Shown in pieces: positions 50,501 through 62,500 of a stretch of DNA of 64,000 nucleotides. The DNA is from Streptomyces albireticuli (lineage in GTDB: Bacteria; Actinomycetota; Actinomycetes; Streptomycetales; Streptomycetaceae). The stretch's first letter is position 1, and each line of letters starts with the position of its first letter. A program made the position numbers and the translations under genes. The notes beneath the pieces are model-generated. The model had not been told where the DNA came from. It did no database searches and was given only the letters and a program-made list of their open reading frames with translations. The stretch covers positions 1-64,000 of the forward strand of contig NZ_JAJQQS010000008.1 of assembly GCF_021228125.1 (NCBI RefSeq), given 5' to 3'.

Positions 50501-53500
50501 CGCTGGAGACCCCGCTCGTCCTGCCCGAGCACGGCGGCGTGCACGTCCAGCTGACCGTGGAGGCGCCCGACGCCGACGGCCGACGCCGTCTTAGCGTGTA
50601 CTCGCGCCCGGAGGACGACACCGACGAGCAGCGGTGGACCCGCAACGCCACCGGTGTGCTCGCCGTCGCCGCCGGGGCACCGGCGGCGGCCACCGGGCTG
50701 GAGTCCTGGCCGCCGGCCGGGGCCCAGGCCGTCGACGTCGCGAGCCTTTACGAGCGCGCTGCCGCCGCGGGCATGGAGTACGGGCCCGTCTTCCAGGGCG
50801 TGACGGGCGTCTGGCGGGACGGCGAGGACGTCCTCGCCGAGGTCGCCCTCGCCGAGGAACTGGGGGCGGACACCGGCGCGTACGGCATCCACCCGGCCGT
50901 CCTCGACGCGGCGTTCCAGGCCGTCGCGCTGACGTCCGCCGCGCCCGCCGGCGGGCCGGCCGTGGCGCACGCGCTGCGTGGTGTGACGCTGCACGCCTCC
51001 GGCGCCGCCCGGCTGCGGGTCAGGGTGCGCCCCTCCGCGGCCGGCGACGCCGTCTCCGTCCTGATCGCCGACGGGACCGGGGCCCCCGTGGCCTCCGTCG
51101 ACGCGCTCACCGCGCGCACCCTCACCACCGCCGACCTCGCCACCTCCGCGGCCCACGTCGAATCGCTCTTCCGCCTGGAGTGGAACCCCCTCACGGCCGA
51201 GACTCCGGGCGACCTCACCTGGGCCGTGCTCGGCGACCACGTGCCGTACGAGCTCGTGGGCGCCGGGAACGCGGCGACCGGCGCGTTCGCCGACCTCTCC
51301 GCGCTCGCGGGCTCCACCGGCCCCGGCTCCGTCCCGGCCGTCGTGCTCGCCACCGCCCCGGCAGTCGCCGACGACGTCCACGCCGCCACGCACTGGGCCC
51401 TCGGACTCGTCCAGGAGTGGCTGGCCGAACCCGCCTTCGGCGCGTCCCGCCTCGTGATCGTGACGCGCGGAGCCATGGCCGTCACCGCCGGCGAAACCGT
51501 CGCCGACCTGGGCCAGGCCGCCGTCTGGGGCCTCGTCCGCTCCGCGCAGACCGAGAACCCCGACCGCGTCGTGGTCGTCGACCTCGACCTCGCCGCCGGG
51601 GCCGCGGCCGCCACGGGCCCCCTCGCCCTGCCCGCCGCCGCCGTCTTCTCCGACGAGCCGCAGACGGCGGTCCGCGGCGACGCCGTGCACGTACCGCGCG
51701 TCGCCCGCGCGACCGTGCCCGAGGCCGACCCGTCCGGCCACTGGGACACCGACGGCACGGTCCTGATCACCGGTGGTACGGGCGCGCTGGGCACGCTCGT
51801 GGCCCGCCACCTCGTAACCACGCACGGGGTGCGGCACCTGCTCCTGACCAGCCGCCGCGGCCCCGACGCGCCCGGCGCCGGCGAACTGCGCGACGAGCTG
51901 ACCGCCCTCGGCGCCGAAGTGACGGTCGCCGCCTGCGACATCGCCGACCGCGACGCGCTGGCCGCCCTGCTCGCCTCCGTACCGGCCGGGCACCCGCTGA
52001 AGGGCGTCGTCCACACCGCCGGCGTCATCGACGACGGCACCGTCGACGCGCTCACCCCGGCCCGTGTCGACGCCGTGTTCCGCCCGAAGGCCGACGCCGC
52101 GCTCACCCTGCACGAGCTGACCGCGGACCTGGACCTGTCCGCGTTCGTCCTCTTCTCCTCCGCCTCCGGTACGTACGGCAGCCCGGGCCAGGGCAACTAC
52201 GCCGCAGCCAACGCCTGCCTCGACGCCCTCGCGCTGAACCGGCGCGCCGCCGGACTGCCCGGCGTCTCGATGGCCTGGGGCGCCTGGGCCGCGGCCGACG
52301 GCATGACCGGCACGCTCAGCGAGGTCGACATCAAGCGCATGGCGCGCGACGGTGTCACGCTGCTGTCGGCCGAGGACGGCATGGCCCTCTTCGACGCGGC
52401 CCACGCCGCCGAGGACGCCCACACCCTCCCGATGCACTTCGACCCGTCGGTACTCGCCCCGGTCGCCGACGAGGTACCGCACCTGCTGCGCGGCCTCGTG
52501 CACGTACCGCGCCGCCGCGTCGCGTCGGCGGGCACCGCGGTCGCCGACGCCCTGACGCTGCGCCTGGCCGCCCTGCGCGAGTCCGAGCGCGAGCGCGTGC
52601 TCCTGGAACTGATCCGCACGAACGTCGCGGCGGTCCTCGGGTACGCCGGGCCGGAGACCGTCGACTCCGAACGCTCCTTCAAGGAGATCGGCTTCGACTC
52701 CCTCACGGCCGTCGAGCTCCGCAACCGCCTCAACACCGCCACCGGCCTCCGGCTGCCGGCCACGCTCGTCTTCGACTACCCGACGCCCCGCCTGCTGACG
52801 GAGTTCGTCGGCGAGGAACTGGCCGGCGGCCTCGCCGCACAGGCCGCCGCCTCCGCCGCGCCCGTCGTGGCGCTCGACGACGACCCGATCGCGATCGTCG
52901 GCATGGCCTGTCGCTACCCCGGCGGCATCACTTCCCCCGAGGGCCTGTGGGACCTCGTCCTCGGCGGCCGGGACGGTGTGACCGGCTTCCCGACCGGCCG
53001 TGGCTGGGACATCGAGGGGCTCTACGACCCCGAGCCGGGCGTGCCCGGCAAGATCTACGCCCGTGAGGGCGGCTTCCTGCACGAGGCCGGCGACTTCGAC
53101 CCGGGCTTCTTCGGGATCAGCCCGCGCGAGGCGCTGGCGATGGACCCGCAGCAGCGATTGCTGCTGGAGATCACCTGGGAGACGATCGAGCGGGCCGGCA
53201 TCGACCCGACGGCCCTGCGCGGCAGCCGCACCGGCGTCTACGCGGGCGTCGGCTACCACGACTACGGCACGCAGACGATGAACATTCCCGAGGACGTCGA
53301 GGCGTTCCTCGGTACCGGTACGTCCTCGGCCGTCGTGTCGGGACGCGTCTCCTACGCCCTGGGCCTGGAGGGCCCGGCGGTGACGGTGGACACGGCGTGT
53401 TCGTCGTCGCTGGTGGCTCTGCACCTGGCCGTGCAGGCGCTGCGCCAGGGCGAGTGCGAGATGGCGCTCGCCGGTGGTGTGACCGTGATGTCGACGCCGG

Positions 53501-56500
53501 GTGCGTTTATCGATTTCTCGCGTCAGCGGGGTCTTGCGGCGGATGGTCGTTGTAAGGCGTTCGGTGCGGGTGCGGATGGTACGGGTTGGGCTGAGGGTGT
53601 GGGCATGCTGCTTGTTGAGCGGCTGTCGGATGCCCGTCGTAAGGGCCATCAGGTGCTGGGTGTCGTGCGTGGTTCGGCGATCAACCAGGACGGTGCGAGC
53701 AATGGTCTGACGGCGCCCAATGGTCCGTCGCAGCAGCGGGTGATCCGGCAGGCGCTGGCTACGGCTGGTTTGTCGGCTGCGGATGTGGACGCTGTTGAGG
53801 CGCACGGTACGGGTACGACGTTGGGTGATCCGATCGAGGCTCAGGCGCTGCTGGCCACGTACGGCCAGGAGCGGGCCGGTGACGAGCCGTTGTGGCTCGG
53901 CTCGCTGAAGTCGAACATCGGTCACAGCCAGGCGGCTGCCGGTGTCGGCGGGATCATCAAGATGGTCATGGCGATGCGGGCCGGTGTTCTGCCGAAGACC
54001 CTGCACGCCGATGAGCCGTCGCCGCACATCGACTGGGCGGACGGCGCTGTCGAGCTCCTCACCGAAGCGCGTGAGTGGCCGGAGGGTGGGCGTCCGCGTC
54101 GTGCGGGTGTGTCGTCGTTCGGGTTCAGTGGTACGAACGCGCACGTGATCGTGGAGCAGGCTCCGGTGGAGGAGGCCGTTGAGGTTTCCGTTGATCGGGA
54201 GCTTCCGGTGGTGCCGTGGGTGGTGTCGGGTAAGACGGCGGAGGCGCTGGACGCGCAGGTCGCTCAGGTTGTGGGCGCTGCCGCTGGTCTTGACGCGGTG
54301 GGTGTCGGTTTCACGTTGGCGACCTCGCGTGCGCAGTTCGAGCACCGGGCCCTTGTAGTGGGTGAGCAGATAGTCAAGGGCCGTGTGCTGGGCGGGAAGG
54401 TTGCCGCGTTGTTCACGGGTCAGGGTGCTCAGCGGGCGGGGATGGGGCGTGAGTTGTACGCGGCCTATCCGGTGTTCGCGGAGGCGTTTGACGCTGCTTG
54501 TGCCGCGTTGGGTCTGGACCCGGCCGTTCTGGATGACGCCGAGTCGCTGGCGCGTACGGAGAACACGCAGCCTGCGCTGTTCGCGGTCGAGGTCGCGCTC
54601 TACCGTCTGGCCGAGTCGTGGGGTATCCGCCCCGATTTCCTGGCTGGTCATTCGATCGGTGAGATTGCTGCGGCGCATGTGGCGGGTGTGTTCTCGCTGG
54701 AGGACGCGGGCAAGCTCGTCGCGGCCCGCGCCCGTCTGATGCAGGCGCTCCCGGCCGGTGGCGCGATGGTGTCCCTGCGTGCGACCGAGGCGGAGGTCCG
54801 TGAGGCCCTCGTCGACGGTGTGGACATCGCCGCTGTGAACGGCCCGTCCTCCGTGGTGATCTCGGGTGACGAGGCCGCTGTTGAGCAGGTGGCCGAGGGC
54901 TTCGAGAAGTCCCGTCGCCTGAACGTGTCGCACGCGTTCCACTCGCACCGTATGGACGGGATGCTGGACGGCTTCCGTGAGGTCGCCGAGTCCCTGACCT
55001 ACAACGTCCCGGCGATCCCGGTCGTCTCGAACGTCACCGGTGTCCTGGCCGAGGAGCTGACCTCGCCCGAGTACTGGGTGCGTCACGTCCGTGAGGCCGT
55101 CCGCTTCGCCGACGGCATCCAGACCCTCCACGCCGAAGGCGTCCGTACCTTCCTTGAGCTGGGTCCCGACGGTGTTCTGTCGGCCATGGCCCAGGAGTGC
55201 CTGCCGGACGCCGAGGACGTAGCGTTCGTTCCGGCCCTCCGTAAGGATCGTCCGGAGCCGGTGTCGCTCGTCACCGCCCTCGGTCGTCTCCACATCACGG
55301 GCACCCGTGTCGACTGGTCGGCCTTCTTCGCCGGTACCGGCGCCCGCCTCACCGACCTCCCCACCTACCCCTTCCAGCACGAGAACTTCTGGCTGAGCTC
55401 CTCGGGCTCCGTGCCGGGTGACGTCACGGCGGCCGGACTCGGGGTGACCGGTCACCCGCTGCTCGGTGCGGCGGTGGCGCTGCCGGACTCGGAAGGGTTC
55501 CTGTTCACGGGGCGGCTGTCGCTGCGTACGCACCCGTGGCTGGCCGATCACGTGGTGGCGGGCAGCGTCCTGCTGCCCGGTACGGCATTCGTGGAGCTCG
55601 CGATCCGCGCGGGCGACGAGGCCGGCTGCACCGTGGTCGACGAGCTGACGCTCGAAGCGCCGTTGGTGCTGGCGGAGCGCGGTGGTGTGCAGCTGCGGGT
55701 CACTGTGGGCGAGCCCGACGGCGAGGGCCGGCGTGCTCTGGCCGTCCATTCGCGCCCTGAGGACGACGAGCTGTGGACGCGGCACGCGTCCGGTTTCCTG
55801 TCCGCGGCCGCCGCTGCCGGTGGTGCGGACCTCGCCGAGTGGCCGCCGGCCGGCGCCGCGCCGGTGGACATCGAGGGTTTCTACACCGAACTCGCCGACG
55901 GGGGACTCCAGTACGGACCCGTCTTCCGTGGTGTGACGGGCGTGTGGCGCAAGGGCGACGAGGTCTTCGCCGAGGTGGCGTTGCCGGAGGGCGCCGACGC
56001 CGAGACGTTCGGGGTGCACCCGGCGCTGCTCGATGCGGCGCTGCACTCGATCGTGCTGGGCGGGTTCGTCGCGGGCCAGGACGGCCCGCAGCTGCCGTTC
56101 GCCTGGTCGGACGTCACCCTGCACGCCAGTGGGGCCACGGCCCTCCGGGTCCGGATGCGGGGCACGGCAGACGGCGCCGGTGTGACGCTGGAGATGGCCG
56201 ACGACGCGGGTGCCGCCGTGGCCTCGATCGGCTCGCTGGTGGTGCGCGCCGTGGGCACGGACCAGCTGCGTGCGGCCGATCGGGGCATGCGGGACTCGCT
56301 GTTCCGGGTGGAGTGGGTGCCGGTTCAGGCGCATGCCTCGGATGTTCCGGTGGTGGTGCTGGGGTCGGGTGACGCGGCCGGGCTGGGTGAGGTCGCGGAG
56401 GTTCCGCCGCTGGTTGCCGCTGTCGCTTCTGATGTGCGTGGTGTGCTTGCGCTGGTTCAGGGGTGGTTGGCGGAGGAGCGGTTCGCCGGGTCGCGTCTGG

Positions 56501-59500
56501 TGGTGGTGACGCGTGGGGCGGTGGTTGTTGCCGGGGACGCGGTTGTGGATCCGGAGCAGGCCGCGGTGTGGGGTCTGGTGCGTTCGGCGCAGTCGGAGAA
56601 CCCCGACCGGTTTGTGCTCCTTGATGTTGATCAGGAGCTTTCTGCCGAGGTTTTGGCTCTTGTCGGTGACGAGCCGCAGGTGGCGGTGCGCGGGGGAGCG
56701 GTCTTCGCGCCGCGCCTTGCCCGTGCGGCCGTTGCTTCCGAAGGACAGGCGCGGTGGAGCGCCGAGGGCACGGTGCTGATCACGGGTGGTACGGGTGCGC
56801 TGGGCGCGCTCGTGGCGCGTCATCTGGTCACTGAGCACGGTGTGCGTGGTCTGCTGCTGACCAGCCGTCGTGGCCTGGAAGCCCCGGGCGCGGTCGAGCT
56901 GCGTGATGAACTCGCCGCTCTGGGTGCCGAGGTGACCGTTGCGGCGTGTGACGTCGCTGACCGTGACGCGCTGGCGGAGCTTCTGGCCGCTCACCCGGTC
57001 ACGGCCGTCGTTCACACGGCCGGTGTTCTCGACGACGGTGTGATCGGTTCGCTGTCGCCCGAGCGTCTGGACGCCGTCTTCGCTCCGAAGGCGGACGCGG
57101 CCCGGTACCTGCACGAGCTGACCGCAGGCATGGACCTGACGGCCTTCGTCCTCTTCTCCTCTGTCGCCGGTGTCTTCGGCAACACGGGTCAGGGCAACTA
57201 CGCCGCCGCCAACGCGTTCCTCGACGCGCTCGCCCAGCAGCGGGCCATGGCGGGCCTGCCCGCCACCTCGCTCGCCTGGGGTCTGTGGGCGGAGACGAGC
57301 GGCATGGGCGGTGTCCTGGACACCTCTCACACCACCCGTATGACCAAGGACGGCGTCCGCGCCCTCGGCGCCCGGGAGGGCCTGGCCCTTCTCGACGTCA
57401 CCGTGGCGTCGGGCGAGCCCGTGCTCGTACCCGCACCCCTCGACCTCGCGGCCATGAGGTCGAGCACCTCGGCGGCCGACCTGCCGTCGATGCTGCGGGG
57501 CCTGGTGCGGGTGCCGGTGCGTCGGACCGTCGACGCCCGCCAGGCCGACTCCCTGCGCCGCCGGCTCCTCGGCCTCACGGCGGACGAGCGCCCGGCCGCG
57601 CTGTCGGACCTGGTGCGCGACGAGGTCGCGGGGGTCCTGGGCCACGCGTCGGGCGCGGCGATCGAGCCGGACCGTGCGTTCACGGAGCTCGGGTTCGACT
57701 CGCTGACCGCCGTCGAGCTGCGCAACCGTCTCAACACGGCGACCGGGCTCCGGTTGCCCGCGACGCTCGTCTTCGACTACCCCACCGCCGCGGCCATCGC
57801 CGGATACCTCGACCAGACCGTCCTCGGCACCGGGGACGACGGCGCGCCGGAGGCCAGGGCGACCGTCGTCGCCTCCGACGACCCGATCGCGATCGTGGGC
57901 ATGGCCTGCCGTTACCCGGGTGGGGTCTCCTCGCCCGAGGATCTGTGGGACCTGGTCGCCGGTGGGCGGGACGGGGTGTCCGAGTTCCCGGTCAACCGCG
58001 GCTGGGACCTGGAGAACCTCTACGACCCGACCGGCGAGCGTCCCGGCTCCTCGTACACCCGCGAGGGCGGCTTCCTCCACGACGCCGACAAGTTCGACCC
58101 GGCGTTCTTCGGCATCAGCCCGCGCGAAGCCATGGCGATGGACCCGCAGCAGCGCTTGCTGCTGGAGACCACGTGGGAGACGATCGAGCGGGCGGGCATC
58201 GAGCCGTCCGCGCTGCGCGGCAGCCGTACGGGCGTGTTCGCGGGCGTCATGTACCACGACTACGCCACCGACCTCACCGGCGCGCTTCCCGAGGGCATCG
58301 ACGGCTTCATCGGTACCGGCACGGCGGGCAGCATCGCGTCCGGCCGTGTGTCGTATCTGTTCGGGCTGGAGGGCCCGGCGGTGACGGTGGACACGGCGTG
58401 TTCGTCGTCGCTGGTGGCTCTGCACATGGCGGTGCAGGCGCTGCGTGCCGGTGAGTGCGATATGGCGCTTGCCGGTGGTGTGACGGTCATGTCGACTCCG
58501 GCCGCGTTTATCGATTTCTCGCGTCAGCGGGGGTTGTCGGCGGATGGTCGTTGTAAGGCGTTCGGTGCGGGTGCGGATGGTACGGGTTGGGCTGAGGGTG
58601 TGGGCATGCTGCTTGTTGAGCGGCTGTCGGATGCCCGTCGTAAGGGCCATCAGGTGCTGGGTGTCGTCCGGGGCACCGCGATCAACCAGGACGGTGCGAG
58701 CAACGGCCTGACGGCGCCCAACGGTCCGTCGCAGCAGCGGGTGATCCGCCAGGCGCTGGCGTCGGCCGGGCTGTCCGCAGACCAGATCGACACGGTGGAA
58801 GCGCACGGTACGGGTACGACGCTTGGTGACCCGATCGAGGCTCAGGCGCTGCTGGCTACGTACGGCCAGGAGCGGGCCGGTGACGAGCCGTTGTGGCTCG
58901 GCTCGCTGAAGTCGAACATCGGTCACAGCCAGGCGGCTGCCGGTGTCGGCGGGATCATCAAGATGGTCATGGCGATGCGTCACGGCGTGCTGCCCAAGAC
59001 GCTGCACGTGGATGAGCCGTCGTCGCACATCGACTGGTCCGAGGGCGCTGTCGAGCTCCTGGGTGAGGCGCGCGAGTGGCCGGAGACCGGCCGTCCGCGC
59101 CGTGCGGGTGTCTCGTCCTTCGGCTTCAGCGGTACGAACGCCCACGTGATCATCGAGCAGGCACCGGCAGCTGTCGAGGCCGCCGGCACTGAGAACCTGA
59201 CGCTGCCCGTGGTGCCGTGGGTTGTGTCGGGCAAGACGGCGGAGGCGCTGGACGCGCAGGTCGCTCAGGTTGTGGGCGCTGCTGCTGGTCTTGACGCGGT
59301 GGGTGTCGGTTTCACGCTGGCGACCTCGCGTGCGCAGTTCGAGCACCGGGCTGTGGTGGTGGACGGCGAGCAGGTCGTGTCGGGCCGTGTGCTGGGCGGG
59401 AAGCTTGCCGTGCTGTTCACGGGTCAGGGTGCTCAGCGGGCCGGTATGGGCCGCGAGCTGTACGCCGCCTACCCGGTGTTCGCCGAGGCGTTTGACGCTT

Positions 59501-62500
59501 CCTGTGCCGCGCTGGGTCTCGACGCGGCTGTTCTGGACGATGCGGAGGCGCTGGCGCGTACGGAGAACACGCAGCCCGCGCTGTTCGCTGTCGAGGTGGC
59601 CCTTTACCGTCTGGCCGAGTCGTGGGGCGTTCGTCCCGACTTCCTGGCTGGTCACTCCATTGGTGAGATTGCTGCTGCGCATGTGGCGGGTGTGTTCTCG
59701 CTGGAGGACGCGGGCAAGCTCGTCGCCGCTCGTGCCGCGCTGATGCAGGCGCTGCCCGCCGGTGGCGCGATGGTGTCGCTGCGGGCCACCGAGGCCGAGG
59801 TCCGTGCGGCGCTGGTCGAGGGTGTGGACATTGCTGCGGTCAATGGTCCGTCGTCCGTGGTGATCTCGGGTGACGAGGCCGCTGTTGAGCAGGTGGCCGG
59901 TGGTTTCGAGAAGTCCCGCCGTCTGAACGTTTCGCACGCGTTCCACTCGTACCGTATGGACGGGATGCTGGCCGATTTCCGTAAGGTCGCCGAGTCCCTC
60001 ACCTACAACGCCCCCGCGATCCCGGTTGTCTCGAACGTCACCGGTGCTCTGGCGGATGACCTGACCTCGCCCGAGTACTGGGTGCGGCACGTCCGTGATG
60101 CCGTTCGCTTCTCCGATGGCATCCAGACCCTCCACGACCAGGGTGTTCGTACGTTCCTGGAACTCGGTCCGGACGGTGTGCTGTCGGCGATGGCGCAGGA
60201 GTGCCTGGCCGATGCCTCCGACGACGTCGCGTTCGTCCCGGCGCTTCGTAAGGATCGTCCGGAGCCTGCCGCGTTCGTCACCGCTCTCGGTCGTCTCCAC
60301 ATCACCGGCGCCCGTGTCGATTGGTCGGCGTTCTTCGCCGGTACTAGTGCTCGCCGTGTCGACCTGCCGACGTACGCCTTCCAGCACCAGTCCTACTGGC
60401 TCGAAGGCCGCCCCGGGCAGGGCGATGTCGAGTCCGCCGGTCTTGGTGCGACCGGGCACGCGATGCTCGGTGCCGTCCTCGCGCTGCCCGACTCGGGCGG
60501 ATATGCCTTCAGCGGGCGGTTGTCGCTTCGCACGCATCCGTGGCTGAAGGACCACGCGGTCTCGGGCAGCGTCGTGCTGCCGGGCACGGCGTTCGTGGAC
60601 CTGGCGGTCCGTGCCGGCGACGAGGCCGGTTGCACGGCCGTCGACGAGCTGACGTTGGAGGTTCCCCTCGTGCTCGCGGAGCGCGACGGTGTTCAGCTGC
60701 GTGTTCTGGTGGGTGAGCTGGAGGGGTCGGGTCGTCGGGCCCTGGCCGTGTACTCGCGGCCGGAGGGCGTGCCGGAGGATGAGGCGTGGACGCGGCACGC
60801 GTCCGGTTTCCTGTCCGTGGCCGCCGCTACCGGTGGTGCGGACCTCACCGAGTGGCCGCCGGCCGGTGCCGAGGTCGTCGATGTCGACGGGCTCTACGCG
60901 GGCCTCGCCGAGTCCGGGCTGGAGTACGGGCCCGCCTTCCAGGGCGTGACCGCAGCCTGGCGTCGTGGCGACGAGATCTTCGCCGAGGTCGCGCTGCCGG
61001 AAGGTACGGACGTCACGTCGTACGGGCTGCACCCCGCGCTGTTCGACGCCGCGCTGCACTCCATCGTGCTGGGTGGTTCTGACGCGGGCCAGGACGGCCC
61101 GCAGCTGCCGTTCGCCTGGTCGGGAGTGAACCTGCACGCCAGTGGGGCTTCGGCCCTTCGTGTACGCATGCGTGGCACGGCCGATGGCAATGGTGTGGCG
61201 CTGGAGATGACGGATGCCGCTGGTGTCGCTGTGGCGTCGGTGGAGTCGCTGGTGGTGCGTCCGGTGGCCGCTGATGAGCTGGCTGCCGGTGACCGGGTTC
61301 TGCGGGATGCGCTGTTCCGTGTGGAGTGGGTGCCGGTCGCGGCGTCTGTTTCGGATGTTGCGGTGGCGTTGCTGGATCGTGAGGGCCTGGCGGGTGTCGC
61401 GGGGGTTCCGCCGCTGGTTGCCGCTGTCGCTTCCGATGTTCGTGGTGTGCTCGCGCTGGTTCAGGGGTGGCTGGCGGAGGAGCGGTTCGCCGATTCCCGC
61501 CTCGTCCTGGTGACGCGTAGCGCCGTGGCGGTGGCCGGTGACACGGACGTCGACCCGGAGCAGGCCGCGGTGTGGGGTCTGGTGCGTTCGGCGCAGTCGG
61601 AGAACCCCGACCGGTTTGTGCTCCTTGATATCGATCAGGAGCTGTCCGCCGAGGTTCTGGCTCTTGTCGATGATGAGCCGCAGGTGGCGGTGCGTGGAGG
61701 AGCGGTCTTCGCACCGCGTCTCGCCCGCGCTTCGGTCGCCCCGGAGGCTCAGCCGCAGTGGAATGCCGACGGCACGGTCCTGATCACGGGTGGTACGGGC
61801 TCTCTGGGTGCCCTTGTCGCGCGTCATCTGGTGGTGGAGCACGGTGTGCGTGGTCTGCTGCTGACCAGCCGTCGTGGCCTGGAAGCCCCGGGCGCTGTGG
61901 AGCTGCGTGATGAACTCGCCGCTCTGGGTGCCGAGGTGACCGTTGCCGCGTGTGACGTCGCTGACCGTTCCTCCCTGGCGGAGCTTCTGGCCGCTCATCC
62001 GGTCACGGCCGTGGTTCACACGGCCGGTGTTCTCGACGACGGTGTGATCGGTTCCCTCTCGACCGACCGCCTGGACGCTGTCTTCGCTCCGAAGGCGGAC
62101 GCGGCCCGGTACCTGCACGAGCTGACCGCAGGCATGGACCTGACGGCCTTCGTCCTCTTCTCCTCCGTGGCAGGAACCCTCGGTGCCGCTGGTCAGGGCA
62201 ACTACGCCGCAGCCAACGCCTACCTGGACGCTCTCGCCCAGCAGCGCGTCTCCGCCGGCCTCCCTGCCAGCAGCCTCGCGTGGGGCCTGTGGGACGGCGC
62301 CGACGGTATGGGTGGTGCGCTGGACACGGCGCACACCTCGCGCATGGGCGGCAACGGCATGCTCGCCCTGACGCACGACACCGGTCTCGCCCTCTTCGAC
62401 GCCGCGGTGGCGTCGGGCGAGCCCGTCCTCGTGCCCGCGCCGATGGACCTGCGGGCCATGGCCCGTGGCGGCGGCGATCTGCCGTCGATGCTCCGGGGCC

